A DNA stretch of 36,715 nt from Erythrobacter donghaensis. Its GTDB lineage: Bacteria; Pseudomonadota; Alphaproteobacteria; Sphingomonadales; Sphingomonadaceae. Positions 7,929 to 16,307 of the stretch are shown here, piece after piece (the first letter of the stretch is position 1; the number at the start of each line of letters is the position of its first letter). Both the position numbers and the translations under genes were made by a program. The notes under the pieces were generated by a model that did no database searches, had not been told where the DNA came from, and saw only the letters and a list, made by a program, of their open reading frames with translations. The stretch lies in the NCBI RefSeq assembly GCF_001557325.1, contig NZ_LSJS01000220.1, positions 1 through 36,715 of the forward strand, in the 5' to 3' direction.

Positions 7929-9160
7929 GAGACGTTCAGGGCCCGCTTGACGGGGCCCAGCCACGTTGCCTGCATGCGGGCATCGCGCGCGGCGAGGGCA
8001 GCGGCATATTCGACGTTGATGAGCTGTTCGAAGGTCTGCGGCCAGCGATTGTGCGCGGCGGCGAGCGCGAGACTGCGCTGGCGGCGCCCGGCGTAATCGT
8101 CGCGCCACACCTCAACCACGCCGCGCGCCATCGCCACGGGATCATCGACCGGGCCAAGCACCCCGGTGCCTGGGGGAACGCGCTCGGGCATGGCGCCGCT
8201 GGCGACCCCCACCACCGGCAGCCCCGAGGCCTGCGCCTCGAGCACCGAGATGCCGAAGGTCTCGTCCGCCATCCCGCTGACATAGATGTCCGAAGAGGCC
8301 AGCGCCCGGGCAAGCGCGGCGCGGTCAGTCTCGTAGCCGGGGAAGGCGATCGGCAAGCCGCGGGCTTCCTCCATCAGCACCTCGCGCAGCTTGCCGTCGC
8401 CCATCAGCACCATGCTCGCGCCCATCGCGCGCGGGAGCTGCTTGAACATCTCGACCAGCACATAGGCGCGCTTCTCGTTGTCGAGCCGCCCGGCATAGAT
8501 CAGCAGCGGGCCGCCATTGTCGGGCAGGCCCATCTCGGCGCGGAAGGCCGGATCGCGGTGTTCGGGCGAGAAGATGTCGATATCGACGCCGAGCCCCAGC
8601 ACCCCGGTGTTGTGATAGCCAAGCCCGCCCAGCATCGCGCGGGCTTCGTGGTTCAGGGTGTAGACCCGGTCGAAGCGGTGGTAGGTCATCCACGCGTAGA
8701 AATAGGCGACATTGCGGAAGAAGCTTGCAGGATAGTGCCCCGACAGGTCCTTCATCACGCGGTAGACCTGCGCATTGGGAAAATCGGTGCGGTAGCCGGC
8801 GACCAGCGCCGTGTGCGGATAGCGCCGACGGTGGCGGATCGCGATCCACGGCAGCACCCAGGGGCAAAGGCTCTCGATGATGTCGGGCTGGTATTCCCTG
8901 AGCAGCGCGAAGACCGCGTCATTGCGGTTGATCCAGCGATAGTTGGGGCTGCCCCACACCAGCGGCGCGCCGACCTCCGCGAGGATCGTGCGGCCTTCCA
9001 CCGTGATGCGGTCCTCCGGGCCCGGCACGATCTGGAGCAGCCGGTGCTCGGTGTTCTCCTGGAAGTATTGCTTCTTTTCCTTGAGGTAGGTGGAGATGCC
9101 CCCGCCACCGGTGGGCGACCAGCTCTGAGTCAGGTCGCAAATCAGCAGATCTTTCGCCAT
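7925..9160 (-). CDS. Glycosyltransferase family 4 (GT-B fold)
   Basis: A 411-residue retaining GT-B glycosyltransferase. The N-terminal acceptor domain begins DLLICDLTQSWSPTGGGGIS with the glycine-rich loop typical of GT4. The C-terminal donor domain starts near LLIYAGRLDNEKR (about residues 224-236). The E-x7-E donor-site motif is in MADETFGISVLEAQASGLPVV (about residues 291-310). The family uses nucleotide sugars to extend lipids or polysaccharides, and resemblance is closest to mannosyl/sulfoquinovosyl-type GT4 enzymes, though donor and acceptor cannot be read from sequence. ATG at 9160 is chosen over GTG at 9166 because the AAGG ribosome site lies 7 bases before the ATG. Its stop overlaps the TTG start of the flippase-like gene. 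Confidence 0.88.
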   Translation of the reverse strand: MAKDLLICDLTQSWSPTGGGGISTYLKEKKQYFQENTEHRLLQIVPGPEDRITVEGRTILAEVGAPLVWGSPNYRWINRNDAVFALLREYQPDIIESLCPWVLPWIAIRHRRRYPHTALVAGYRTDFPNAQVYRVMKDLSGHYPASFFRNVAYFYAWMTYHRFDRVYTLNHEARAMLGGLGYHNTGVLGLGVDIDIFSPEHRDPAFRAEMGLPDNGGPLLIYAGRLDNEKRAYVLVEMFKQLPRAMGASMVLMGDGKLREVLMEEARGLPIAFPGYETDRAALARALASSDIYVSGMADETFGISVLEAQASGLPVVGVASGAMPERVPPGTGVLGPVDDPVAMARGVVEVWRDDYAGRRQRSLALAAAHNRWPQTFEQLINVEYAAALAARDARMQATWLGPVKRALNVS

Positions 9161-9353
9161 GCACACGCCTTCTTGCGCTCTGCCGCGGATGCCGGAGAGG
9201 AGCCATGGGCGTGGGGGCGCAAAGCAGGCTCAGGGCGCGCGGCGGGGTTGCGCACCTTTGCCCGCACTGCGTGTCTCTAGCGCGACGGTTTGCGGTCAGT
9301 TCGGTGGCGGTTCGCCGACCGCGACGTGACCGGACTGCGTCAGCCGTGTCAGA

Positions 9354-10775
9354 TTACCGCGTTTTCATGATCGCCGGTGCGGAGGGAACCGGCGTGCCGG
9401 TCAGGATCGCGGTGCTCTCGTTCGCGAGGATGCCGACGACCTGTGTCCACACCGCGACGTTCTGGCGCAGCTGCGCGGGATCGATCTTGTCGAGCGTGTC
9501 GTCAGGGGTGTGGTGGAGGTCGAAATAGCGCGTGCCGTCCTGCTGGAGGTCGACCAGCGCGCCCTTCTGGTCGCGCACGATGTTGAGATCCGCGCCGCCG
9601 CCTGCGACATCGGTGCCGCTCGAGACGCCGAAGCGCGCGACCGCCAACGCGATCTTCTTGTGGAGCTCCGGGTTGGTGGTGCGGAAATTCGAATCGAAGC
9701 GCCAGATCCGGTCCGCGCCGAAATCGCTTTCGAGGCCGACGGCGATGGGTTCGGCGAGATGCGCCGTGCTGTAGGCCTTGCTGCCCCACAGGCCGGTCTC
9801 CTCTGCGCCCGCCATCAGCACGCGGATGGTGCGCAAGGGGACGCCCGTGTGCTTCACGTGCAGCGCTGCCGCAGCAATGATCGCGCAGCCCGCGCCGTCA
9901 TCGATCGCGCCCGTCCCCAGCCACCAGCTGTCGAGGTGGCAGGCAAGCAGCACCGGCGGCAGCGAGGGATTACGCCCGACGATCTCGCCCACCACGTTGC
10001 CGCTCTGCGTCTCGCCGACGAAGCGCGGGGTCAGCACCAGCTTCATGGTGATCGGCCTGCCCTTTGCGCGGGCGAACATCCGTTCAAGGTTCGCCGCATC
10101 GGGATTGCTCAGCGCGCCGGCAGGGGTGGGCGCAACGCCTTCGGGGAAGCTGGTGCCGCCGGTATGCGGGTTGCGGTGATCGTCGGTGCCGACCGACTTG
10201 ATGACGGTCGCGAGCGCGCCCTTCTTGGCCGCGATCCCTGCCGCGACCCAGCGCGTCGGCCCGGCGAAGCCGTATTGGCTCCCGTCCTGCGTGCGGGTCA
10301 TGGCATTGCTGACATAGGCGATCTTGCCCTTGAGGCTGCCCTCGGGCGCAGCCTGCAATTCGGCGACGCTTTTGAACATCACCACTTCGGCGGTGACCCC
10401 CTCGGGGCCCGTCGAGGCCGTGTCACCCAGCGGCGCGATGGCGAAGCTCTGCGGGAAGGGGCTGACGATCTCGGCCTTGCCCGGCTCGCCCGGCACCCAA
10501 GTGGGCATCATGTAGGGCTCGTCGGCAACATTCCGGAAGCCTTTGGCCTTCAGCCACGCCACAGCCCAAGCGCGCCCCCGCGCCTCGGCCTCGGTGCCCG
10601 CCTGGCGCTGGCCGACCTCGGTGGTGATCCCCTCGACGAAGTCCCAGGCATAGCGGTCGTCTTGCAACGCAGCGTCAGCAGACTCCTCCAGCGTCGGCAC
10701 CGGCGCGACGGTTTCTGCATGGGCGGCAAGGGCGAGAGGCAGCGCGGCAAGCGCGAGCAGCGAGGGCTTGATCAT
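9354..10775 (-). CDS. Secreted zinc aminopeptidase, peptidase family M28
   Basis: A 473-residue exported metallopeptidase. Residues 1-20 are a signal peptide (hydrophobic core LLALAALPLALA, cleavage near AHA-ET). A PA-like insert spans roughly residues 110-230. The M28 core shows the co-catalytic zinc ligands H280 (LLACHLDSW), D292 (GAIDDGAG), E325/E326 (MAGAEETGLWG), D351 (LESDFGAD) and H422 (FDLHHTPDDTLDK). These are the expected residues, so an active two-zinc exopeptidase in the periplasm is likely. It is divergent from ettA (116-base gap) and separated from the downstream glycosyltransferase by about 190 bases, in which I see no gene. The peptide substrate is not predictable. Confidence 0.92.
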   Translation of the reverse strand: MIKPSLLALAALPLALAAHAETVAPVPTLEESADAALQDDRYAWDFVEGITTEVGQRQAGTEAEARGRAWAVAWLKAKGFRNVADEPYMMPTWVPGEPGKAEIVSPFPQSFAIAPLGDTASTGPEGVTAEVVMFKSVAELQAAPEGSLKGKIAYVSNAMTRTQDGSQYGFAGPTRWVAAGIAAKKGALATVIKSVGTDDHRNPHTGGTSFPEGVAPTPAGALSNPDAANLERMFARAKGRPITMKLVLTPRFVGETQSGNVVGEIVGRNPSLPPVLLACHLDSWWLGTGAIDDGAGCAIIAAAALHVKHTGVPLRTIRVLMAGAEETGLWGSKAYSTAHLAEPIAVGLESDFGADRIWRFDSNFRTTNPELHKKIALAVARFGVSSGTDVAGGGADLNIVRDQKGALVDLQQDGTRYFDLHHTPDDTLDKIDPAQLRQNVAVWTQVVGILANESTAILTGTPVPSAPAIMKTR

Positions 10776-10817
10776 GGCGCAAGGTGCTAGGCGGCCCCCG
10801 CCTTCCTGTCTAGCCGC

Positions 10818-10846
10818 TTGCCCTTAGCCCTCCCCTTCCCTATCTG
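10818..10846 (+). promoter_or_regulatory. Putative sigma-70 type promoter for ettA
   Basis: TTGCCC at 10818-10823 and TATCTG at 10841-10846 are separated by 17 bases, in the only intergenic space upstream of ettA. The spacing is ideal and the hexamers fit moderately. The ettA ATG at 10892 has GAAGGA about 8 bases upstream. The opposite-strand M28 gene must start transcription from the same 116-base gap, but I see no convincing hexamers for it. Confidence 0.4.
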
Positions 10847-10891
10847 CGCAGCCAATTCCTCACCCCTATCCAAGACCCGAAGGACCATCCG

Positions 10892-12565
<1,674 letters not shown>

Positions 12566-12590
12566 ATTTCTCTGCGGGCGGCCGGGTTGC

Positions 12591-12679
12591 CTAATCCCAG
12601 CCCGTCGCCTCCACCGTCAATCCCTCGATGGTCGCCGAATAAAGCACCTCGCCGAACGGCACGTCGCGTTACCCGCCAT
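12591..12679 (-). pseudogene. Frameshifted remnant of a small gene
   Basis: On the minus strand the frame ending at TAG (12593-12591) reads RDVPFGEVLYSATIEGLTVE then ATGWD, a protein-like sequence unlike the Arg/Ala-rich shadows elsewhere, but it has an in-frame stop just upstream. An ATG at 12679 preceded by GGAAGG (8-base spacing) begins MAGN in a frame offset by one. The ATG-to-TAG distance of 89 bases would become 90 if one base were restored near 12668. I read this as a roughly 29-residue gene, or the tail of a longer one, broken by a 1-base deletion. A sequencing error is the alternative. Family not recognised. Confidence 0.35.
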
Positions 12680-12820
12680 GAGCGCCGCCTTCCGTCCGGG
12701 TTTCGTAATCTTGTCAATTTTTCTGATCGCCGCGGGCGCGCGCCGCTTTACGCCTTCTTAAGCAGGTCTACGTCACTGTACCTAACGACATAACAGGTCG
12801 CAAAAGGGCAGCGGGGCGTC

Positions 12821-13519
12821 ATGACGGGAATCGAAGTGCCACTCGAGGTGGCCGCATTGCTGTGCGCAGGGTTCACCGCCGCCGGGGCGTGGGCCGGAAG
12901 CCTGCGCGCCAACCGCCGTCTCGATCCGCGCCGCGACCCGACCGGCGGCCCGCTCGGCCCGCTCCACAGGCCCGAGATCTTTGCCCAGGCGGTCGATCTG
13001 GCCGCGCGCCGCAACGCCATGCGCGCCTCCTCGCAGGCGGTGCTGCACGGACGGATCGATCAGCTCCAGGCGCTCGGCACGGTCTGGAGCAGCGACACCC
13101 ACGCCGAGGTGCGCGAGCATGTCGCCGCAGTGATGCGCGCCAGCCTGCGCCGCGGCGACCGCATGGCGCAGACCGAGGGTCATGCCTTCACCATCATTCT
13201 CGGCGGAACCGATGAGCACGCCGCCGTGCGCATCGCCAACCGCCTGCGCCGCAAGCTCGGCCAGCTGCGACTGCCGCAGATGGGCGCCGAGGCACCGCTG
13301 AGCGCGAGCTTCGGGGTCGCGGCCGCCGAACGCTTCGGAAATTCCGAAGACGCGCTCATCCAGCGCGCGCGCCGCGCGTTCGATGCGGCGCTGGCGACGG
13401 GCGCCGGCCATGTCGTGCCGGCGAGCGAGATCGAGGAGATCATGCTGCTGCCTGCACCCGCATCCGCGCATCCGACCGCGGCGGAACGCGGCCCCGGCAC
13501 CTCCGCCTCGGCCGCCTGA
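12821..13519 (+). CDS. Degenerate GGDEF-domain protein
   Basis: A 232-residue protein with a hydrophobic N-terminus (residues 7-26, a possible membrane anchor) and a GGDEF-like fold at about residues 45-195. RASLRRGDRMAQTEGHAFTI aligns with the usual R-x-x-D-x-x-x-R-[GGDEF]-F-x-x-L region, and LSASFGVAAAERF with the later beta strand. The catalytic motif is EGHAF (residues 119-123) instead of GGDEF, and the preceding R-L is T. Cyclic-di-GMP synthesis is therefore unlikely; such proteins usually bind nucleotides or serve as regulators. The C-terminal 25 residues are Pro/Ala/Ser-rich. It is convergent with the flavin-binding protein gene (10-base gap), and about 140 bases separate it from the frameshifted remnant. 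Confidence 0.75.
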   Translation: MTGIEVPLEVAALLCAGFTAAGAWAGSLRANRRLDPRRDPTGGPLGPLHRPEIFAQAVDLAARRNAMRASSQAVLHGRIDQLQALGTVWSSDTHAEVREHVAAVMRASLRRGDRMAQTEGHAFTIILGGTDEHAAVRIANRLRRKLGQLRLPQMGAEAPLSASFGVAAAERFGNSEDALIQRARRAFDAALATGAGHVVPASEIEEIMLLPAPASAHPTAAERGPGTSASAA

Positions 13520-13529
13520 GCCCCGCGCC

Positions 13530-14123
13530 TCAAGGCGAGACCCAGCACCCCGCCCACTCGGCCGCGCTGTCGCCCGGTGCGCGCGTGAACTGCGCGCGCA
13601 CATGCCCGGTGTGGGCGAGGTGGAGCCAGTCGAGCGCGGTCAGCGTGATCCTGAGCAGCGCGAAGTTCTCCCGCGCGGGGACAAGCTGCGCTTCGTCGGG
13701 TTCGACCCCCTCGAATTCGGGCGGCAGGCCCGATGTGGGCGTGTCCGAACCCGCCCCCGGCCCCTCGCCCAGATAGCAGCGCCGGGCGAAGTTGGTGCTG
13801 GCGCTCCATGCCGCATCGACCTCGGGGCCGGTGCGCAGGATTTCGCCGACCCCGCGCGCGCGGATCTGGATCTTGGCGCCCTTGTCGTAGAACAGCACCG
13901 CGACGCGCGGGTCGGCCGCGATGGCGGCCGCCTTGGGCGCGCGGGTGTCGGTGTGGAGCCGCAGGTGCCAGCCTTGCGCATCGAAGGCGCGCAGCACCAT
14001 CACTCTTGCATCGACATCGGCGGTGACGATCACCGGGGTGTGGAGCGGCGACTTGCGATCGCGCGGCGCACGAATCAGCCGGTCGTGACAATCGGCAAGA
14101 CAGGCATCGAGGGTGTCGAACAT
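13530..14123 (-). CDS. Pyridoxamine 5'-phosphate oxidase-like FMN-binding protein
   Basis: A 197-residue split-barrel protein. The motifs VMVLRAFDAQGWHLRLHTDT, RAPKAAAIAADPRVAVLFYD and KIQIRARGVGEIL are those of the PNPOx-like family (Alr4036/Pyridox_oxase_2 type). They place a flavin-binding dimer with residues contacting the FMN phosphate in the R-x-F / H-x-D-x-R-x-x-K segments. C-terminal residues (ALLRITLTALDWLHLAHTGH) match the family's final strands. True PdxH needs a C-terminal substrate loop that I do not recognise here, so vitamin B6 oxidation is not asserted; a general flavin- or heme-linked oxidoreductase is equally possible. ATG at 14123 is the first start of the frame. Confidence 0.82.
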   Translation of the reverse strand: MFDTLDACLADCHDRLIRAPRDRKSPLHTPVIVTADVDARVMVLRAFDAQGWHLRLHTDTRAPKAAAIAADPRVAVLFYDKGAKIQIRARGVGEILRTGPEVDAAWSASTNFARRCYLGEGPGAGSDTPTSGLPPEFEGVEPDEAQLVPARENFALLRITLTALDWLHLAHTGHVRAQFTRAPGDSAAEWAGCWVSP

Positions 14124-14300
14124 GGTCCGAGGCCATTGGCAGCCCGCGCGGCCGCGTCAAGCACGGGAAGCTCCGTTCAGTCAAACACCACTTTTTCTGA
14201 ACATCGCCGAGCCGGTTCATCGCCGCGACAGTCTGCGGGGCGTAGAGCGGCATCATCACAAAAGGCCTGTGGTGGGCTGGCGTCATCGGAGGCACTTGCC

Positions 14301-15494
14301 ATGAATTCACTTTTTGCCCCCTTCGCCAGAAGCGGCGGATCGCTGGCTGCGCTCGCTGCGGCGCTCGCCGTGGCGCTTCCGGCCGTGCCCGCCGCCGCGC
14401 AGGATTCCGAGCCTGCTCCGCGGCCCCGGTTCGAGCGCGCCCAGCCGCGCGCCGAAGGTGGCCGGCAGCGTGTCGATCTCCCGCGCGCGCCGCGTGCCGA
14501 AGCGCCGCGCCCGCAGCGCGCCGACAGCCCGCGTCCGCAGCGCGCTGCGCCGCCGCCGCCTCCGGTGAGTCAGGCCGCGCCCGCCCGGCCTGCCGCGCGC
14601 CGGTTCGGCGGCGAGGTGTTCGATCGCGCCCGCGCGGCGCAGCAGCAGGCCCAGCGCGAACAGCGCGCCGATCGCATCGACCAGCGCAGCGAGCGCCGAG
14701 CGGACCGCGTCGACGGCCGCTTCGAGCAACGCGCGGACCGGGTCGAGCAGCGCGGCGATGCCGAGGCGCGCCGGCTCGAGTGGCGCGGCCGTGATCGCGC
14801 TGCCCAGCAGGTCGACCGACGCACCGACGCGCGCGCCGATCGCATCGAGGATCGCGGCGATGCCCGCGCCGACCGGATCGAGGATCGCGGTGACCGCCGC
14901 GCCGACCGGGTCGACGGACGCCGGGGTGACGGCCGCGTCGGCGACATCCGCGCCCGCGGCGGCCGCGATGGCCGCGATGGCCGCTTCGACGGACGGAGCG
15001 GCGGCGGGTTCTCGGGCCAGGTCGGCGATATCGCCCGCGACGCGCGCCGTGCGGACCAGCGCGGTGACTGGCGCGGTGACCGTGACCGGCGCGACGGCTG
15101 GCGCGGCGACCGCCGAGGCTGGCGCCGGGACGACTGGCGCTGGGGCTGGAGCGGACGTCCGGGCTGGGATCGCCGCGATTTCCGTCGCTGGGACAACCGC
15201 TGGCGCTTCGACCGTCGCTACGACTGGTACGATTTCCGCCGCGGCAACCGCTTCGTGTTCCGGCCCGGCCCCTATTACGCGCCGTTCCGCAGCCACCGCT
15301 ACAGCCGGGTGGGCATCGGGTTCTATCTCGACAGCCTGTTCTTCCAACCGCGCTACTTCATCAGCGATCCCTTCGCCTATCGCCTCCCGCCGGTCTATGG
15401 GCCTTATCAGTGGGTTCGGTATTATGACGATGTAGTGCTCGTCGATATCTACACCGGCGAGGTCGTAGACGTGATCCACGACTTCTTCTGGTAG
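14301..15494 (+). CDS. RcnB-like periplasmic protein with long Arg/Asp-rich low-complexity region
   Basis: A 397-residue exported protein. Residues 1-34 form a signal peptide (SLAALAAALAVALPAVPAAAQ). A Pro/Arg/Ala-rich segment (35-110) is followed by an Arg/Asp/Gln low-complexity region (about 110-300) with the repeats ADRIEDRGD and DRRADRVDGR. The C-terminal about 70 residues (YRLPPVYGPYQWVRYYDDVV, then LVDIYTGEVVDVI and HDFFW) match the RcnB family, named for a nickel/cobalt-homeostasis protein of E. coli. The E. coli protein is only about 110 residues, so the central region is a large expansion. Metal function is inferred from the C-terminus only. ATG at 14301 has GGAGG about 10 bases upstream. 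A longer in-frame start at 13383 is rejected because it crosses another gene. A strong terminator follows. Confidence 0.82.
   Translation: MNSLFAPFARSGGSLAALAAALAVALPAVPAAAQDSEPAPRPRFERAQPRAEGGRQRVDLPRAPRAEAPRPQRADSPRPQRAAPPPPPVSQAAPARPAARRFGGEVFDRARAAQQQAQREQRADRIDQRSERRADRVDGRFEQRADRVEQRGDAEARRLEWRGRDRAAQQVDRRTDARADRIEDRGDARADRIEDRGDRRADRVDGRRGDGRVGDIRARGGRDGRDGRFDGRSGGGFSGQVGDIARDARRADQRGDWRGDRDRRDGWRGDRRGWRRDDWRWGWSGRPGWDRRDFRRWDNRWRFDRRYDWYDFRRGNRFVFRPGPYYAPFRSHRYSRVGIGFYLDSLFFQPRYFISDPFAYRLPPVYGPYQWVRYYDDVVLVDIYTGEVVDVIHDFFW
14829..14918 (+). repeat. In-frame 33-bp tandem repeats inside the RcnB-like gene
   Basis: Units at 14829-14861 and 14862-14894 each encode ARADRIEDRGD with only a few silent differences. 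A third, degenerate unit follows (RRADRVDGR, from 14895). The units keep frame, so gain or loss would lengthen or shorten the Arg/Asp region without breaking the gene. Confidence 0.75.
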
Positions 15495-15516
15495 GTCTTC
15501 GCCAGTCGACAAGGGG

Positions 15517-15548
15517 CCCCGTCGGAGCGATCCGGCGGGGTTTTCCCT
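15517..15548 (+). terminator. Rho-independent terminator after the RcnB-like gene
   Basis: CCCCGTCGG (15517-15525) pairs with CCGGCGGGG (15532-15540) with one G-T wobble and a 6-base loop, followed by TTTT and pyrimidines at 15541. It is 22 bases after the stop codon. The following oxygenase gene starts at 15630 and is therefore probably a separate unit. Confidence 0.7.
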
Positions 15549-15629
15549 CTCCCGGCCCGGCGGCCCGCCCCGCGGTGGCGCCGGGGCCGCTTGCACCGCC
15601 GCGCGAAGGCTTGCTAGGCTCGCGCCACG

Positions 15630-16304
15630 ATGACCGCCCCTGCCTCCGGTGCTGCCCCCGATCAGAACGCCCTCGCCCGCCTCGGCATGGCGGTGCGCGC
15701 GCGGCTCGATGCGATACCCGGGATCTACCGCGTGCCCGACGAGCGGATCGAGCTCTATGCCATCGGCGGCTTCCTGTCGGGCGAGGAATGCGCCCGCCTC
15801 ACCGCCATGATCGACGCGGTCGCCCAGCCCTCGGCGCTGCACGAGCTGGGCTACGACAGCGGCTTTCGCACCTCCTTCTCGAGCGATCTCGACCCGCACG
15901 ATCCCTTCGTCGCCGGCATCTCGGCCCGGATCGATGCGGTGCTGGGCGTGCCCAGGAGCTTCGGCGAGCCGATCCAGGGCCAACGCTATCTGCCGGGGCA
16001 GGAGTTCAAGCCGCACAACGACTGGTTCTACACCTCCGAAAGCTACTGGCCCTCTGAACAGCAGCGCGGCGGGCAGCGCAGCTGGACGACGATGGCCTAT
16101 CTCAACCCGGTCGAGGCGGGCGGCGCGACGGCCTTCAGCCTGCTCGGCATCAGCATCGCCCCCACCCCCGGCGTGCTCCTCCTGTGGAACAACGCCCTGC
16201 CCGACGGCCGCCCGAACGAGGCGACGCTCCACGCCGGCACCCCGGTCGAGGCGGGGGCGAAGTACATCATCACCAAGTGGTACCGCACAAGGAAGTGGCG
16301 CTGA
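15630..16304 (+). CDS. 2-oxoglutarate/Fe(II) dioxygenase, prolyl 4-hydroxylase-like
   Basis: A 224-residue soluble oxygenase of the P4Hc type. The iron facial triad is visible as H129 and D131 (FKPHNDWF) and H201 (ATLHAGTPV). K211 (GAKYIITKWYR) is placed to bind the 2-oxoglutarate carboxylate. The stretch SWTTMAYLNPVEAGGATAF, followed by a PGVLLLWNN strand, is typical of bacterial prolyl hydroxylase homologues. The N-terminal 35 residues are Ala-rich and carry no signal sequence, so it is cytoplasmic. Substrate is unknown; EF-Tu or a Pro-rich protein are possible. It is convergent with lysS (3 bases between stops). The start at 15630 is the first ATG in frame. Confidence 0.87.
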   Translation: MTAPASGAAPDQNALARLGMAVRARLDAIPGIYRVPDERIELYAIGGFLSGEECARLTAMIDAVAQPSALHELGYDSGFRTSFSSDLDPHDPFVAGISARIDAVLGVPRSFGEPIQGQRYLPGQEFKPHNDWFYTSESYWPSEQQRGGQRSWTTMAYLNPVEAGGATAFSLLGISIAPTPGVLLLWNNALPDGRPNEATLHAGTPVEAGAKYIITKWYRTRKWR

Positions 16305-16307
16305 ACG

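Noticed and set aside
9205..9528. A 107-codon plus-strand frame with a good ribosome site between the glycosyltransferase and M28 genes
   Set aside because: More than half of it lies antisense to the M28 peptidase and the product has no recognisable features.
13383..14300. An in-frame upstream extension of the RcnB-like gene
   Set aside because: It would cover the end of the GGDEF-like gene and the opposite-strand flavin protein; the signal peptide begins at 14301.
14829..14918. Direct repeats considered as a CRISPR array
   Set aside because: Units are contiguous, in frame and coding, with no spacers.
14307..16232. A 641-codon minus-strand frame across the RcnB-like and oxygenase genes
   Set aside because: It crosses a clear terminator and two plus-strand genes with family motifs; the Ala/Val-rich repeats are the mirror of Arg/Asp repeats.
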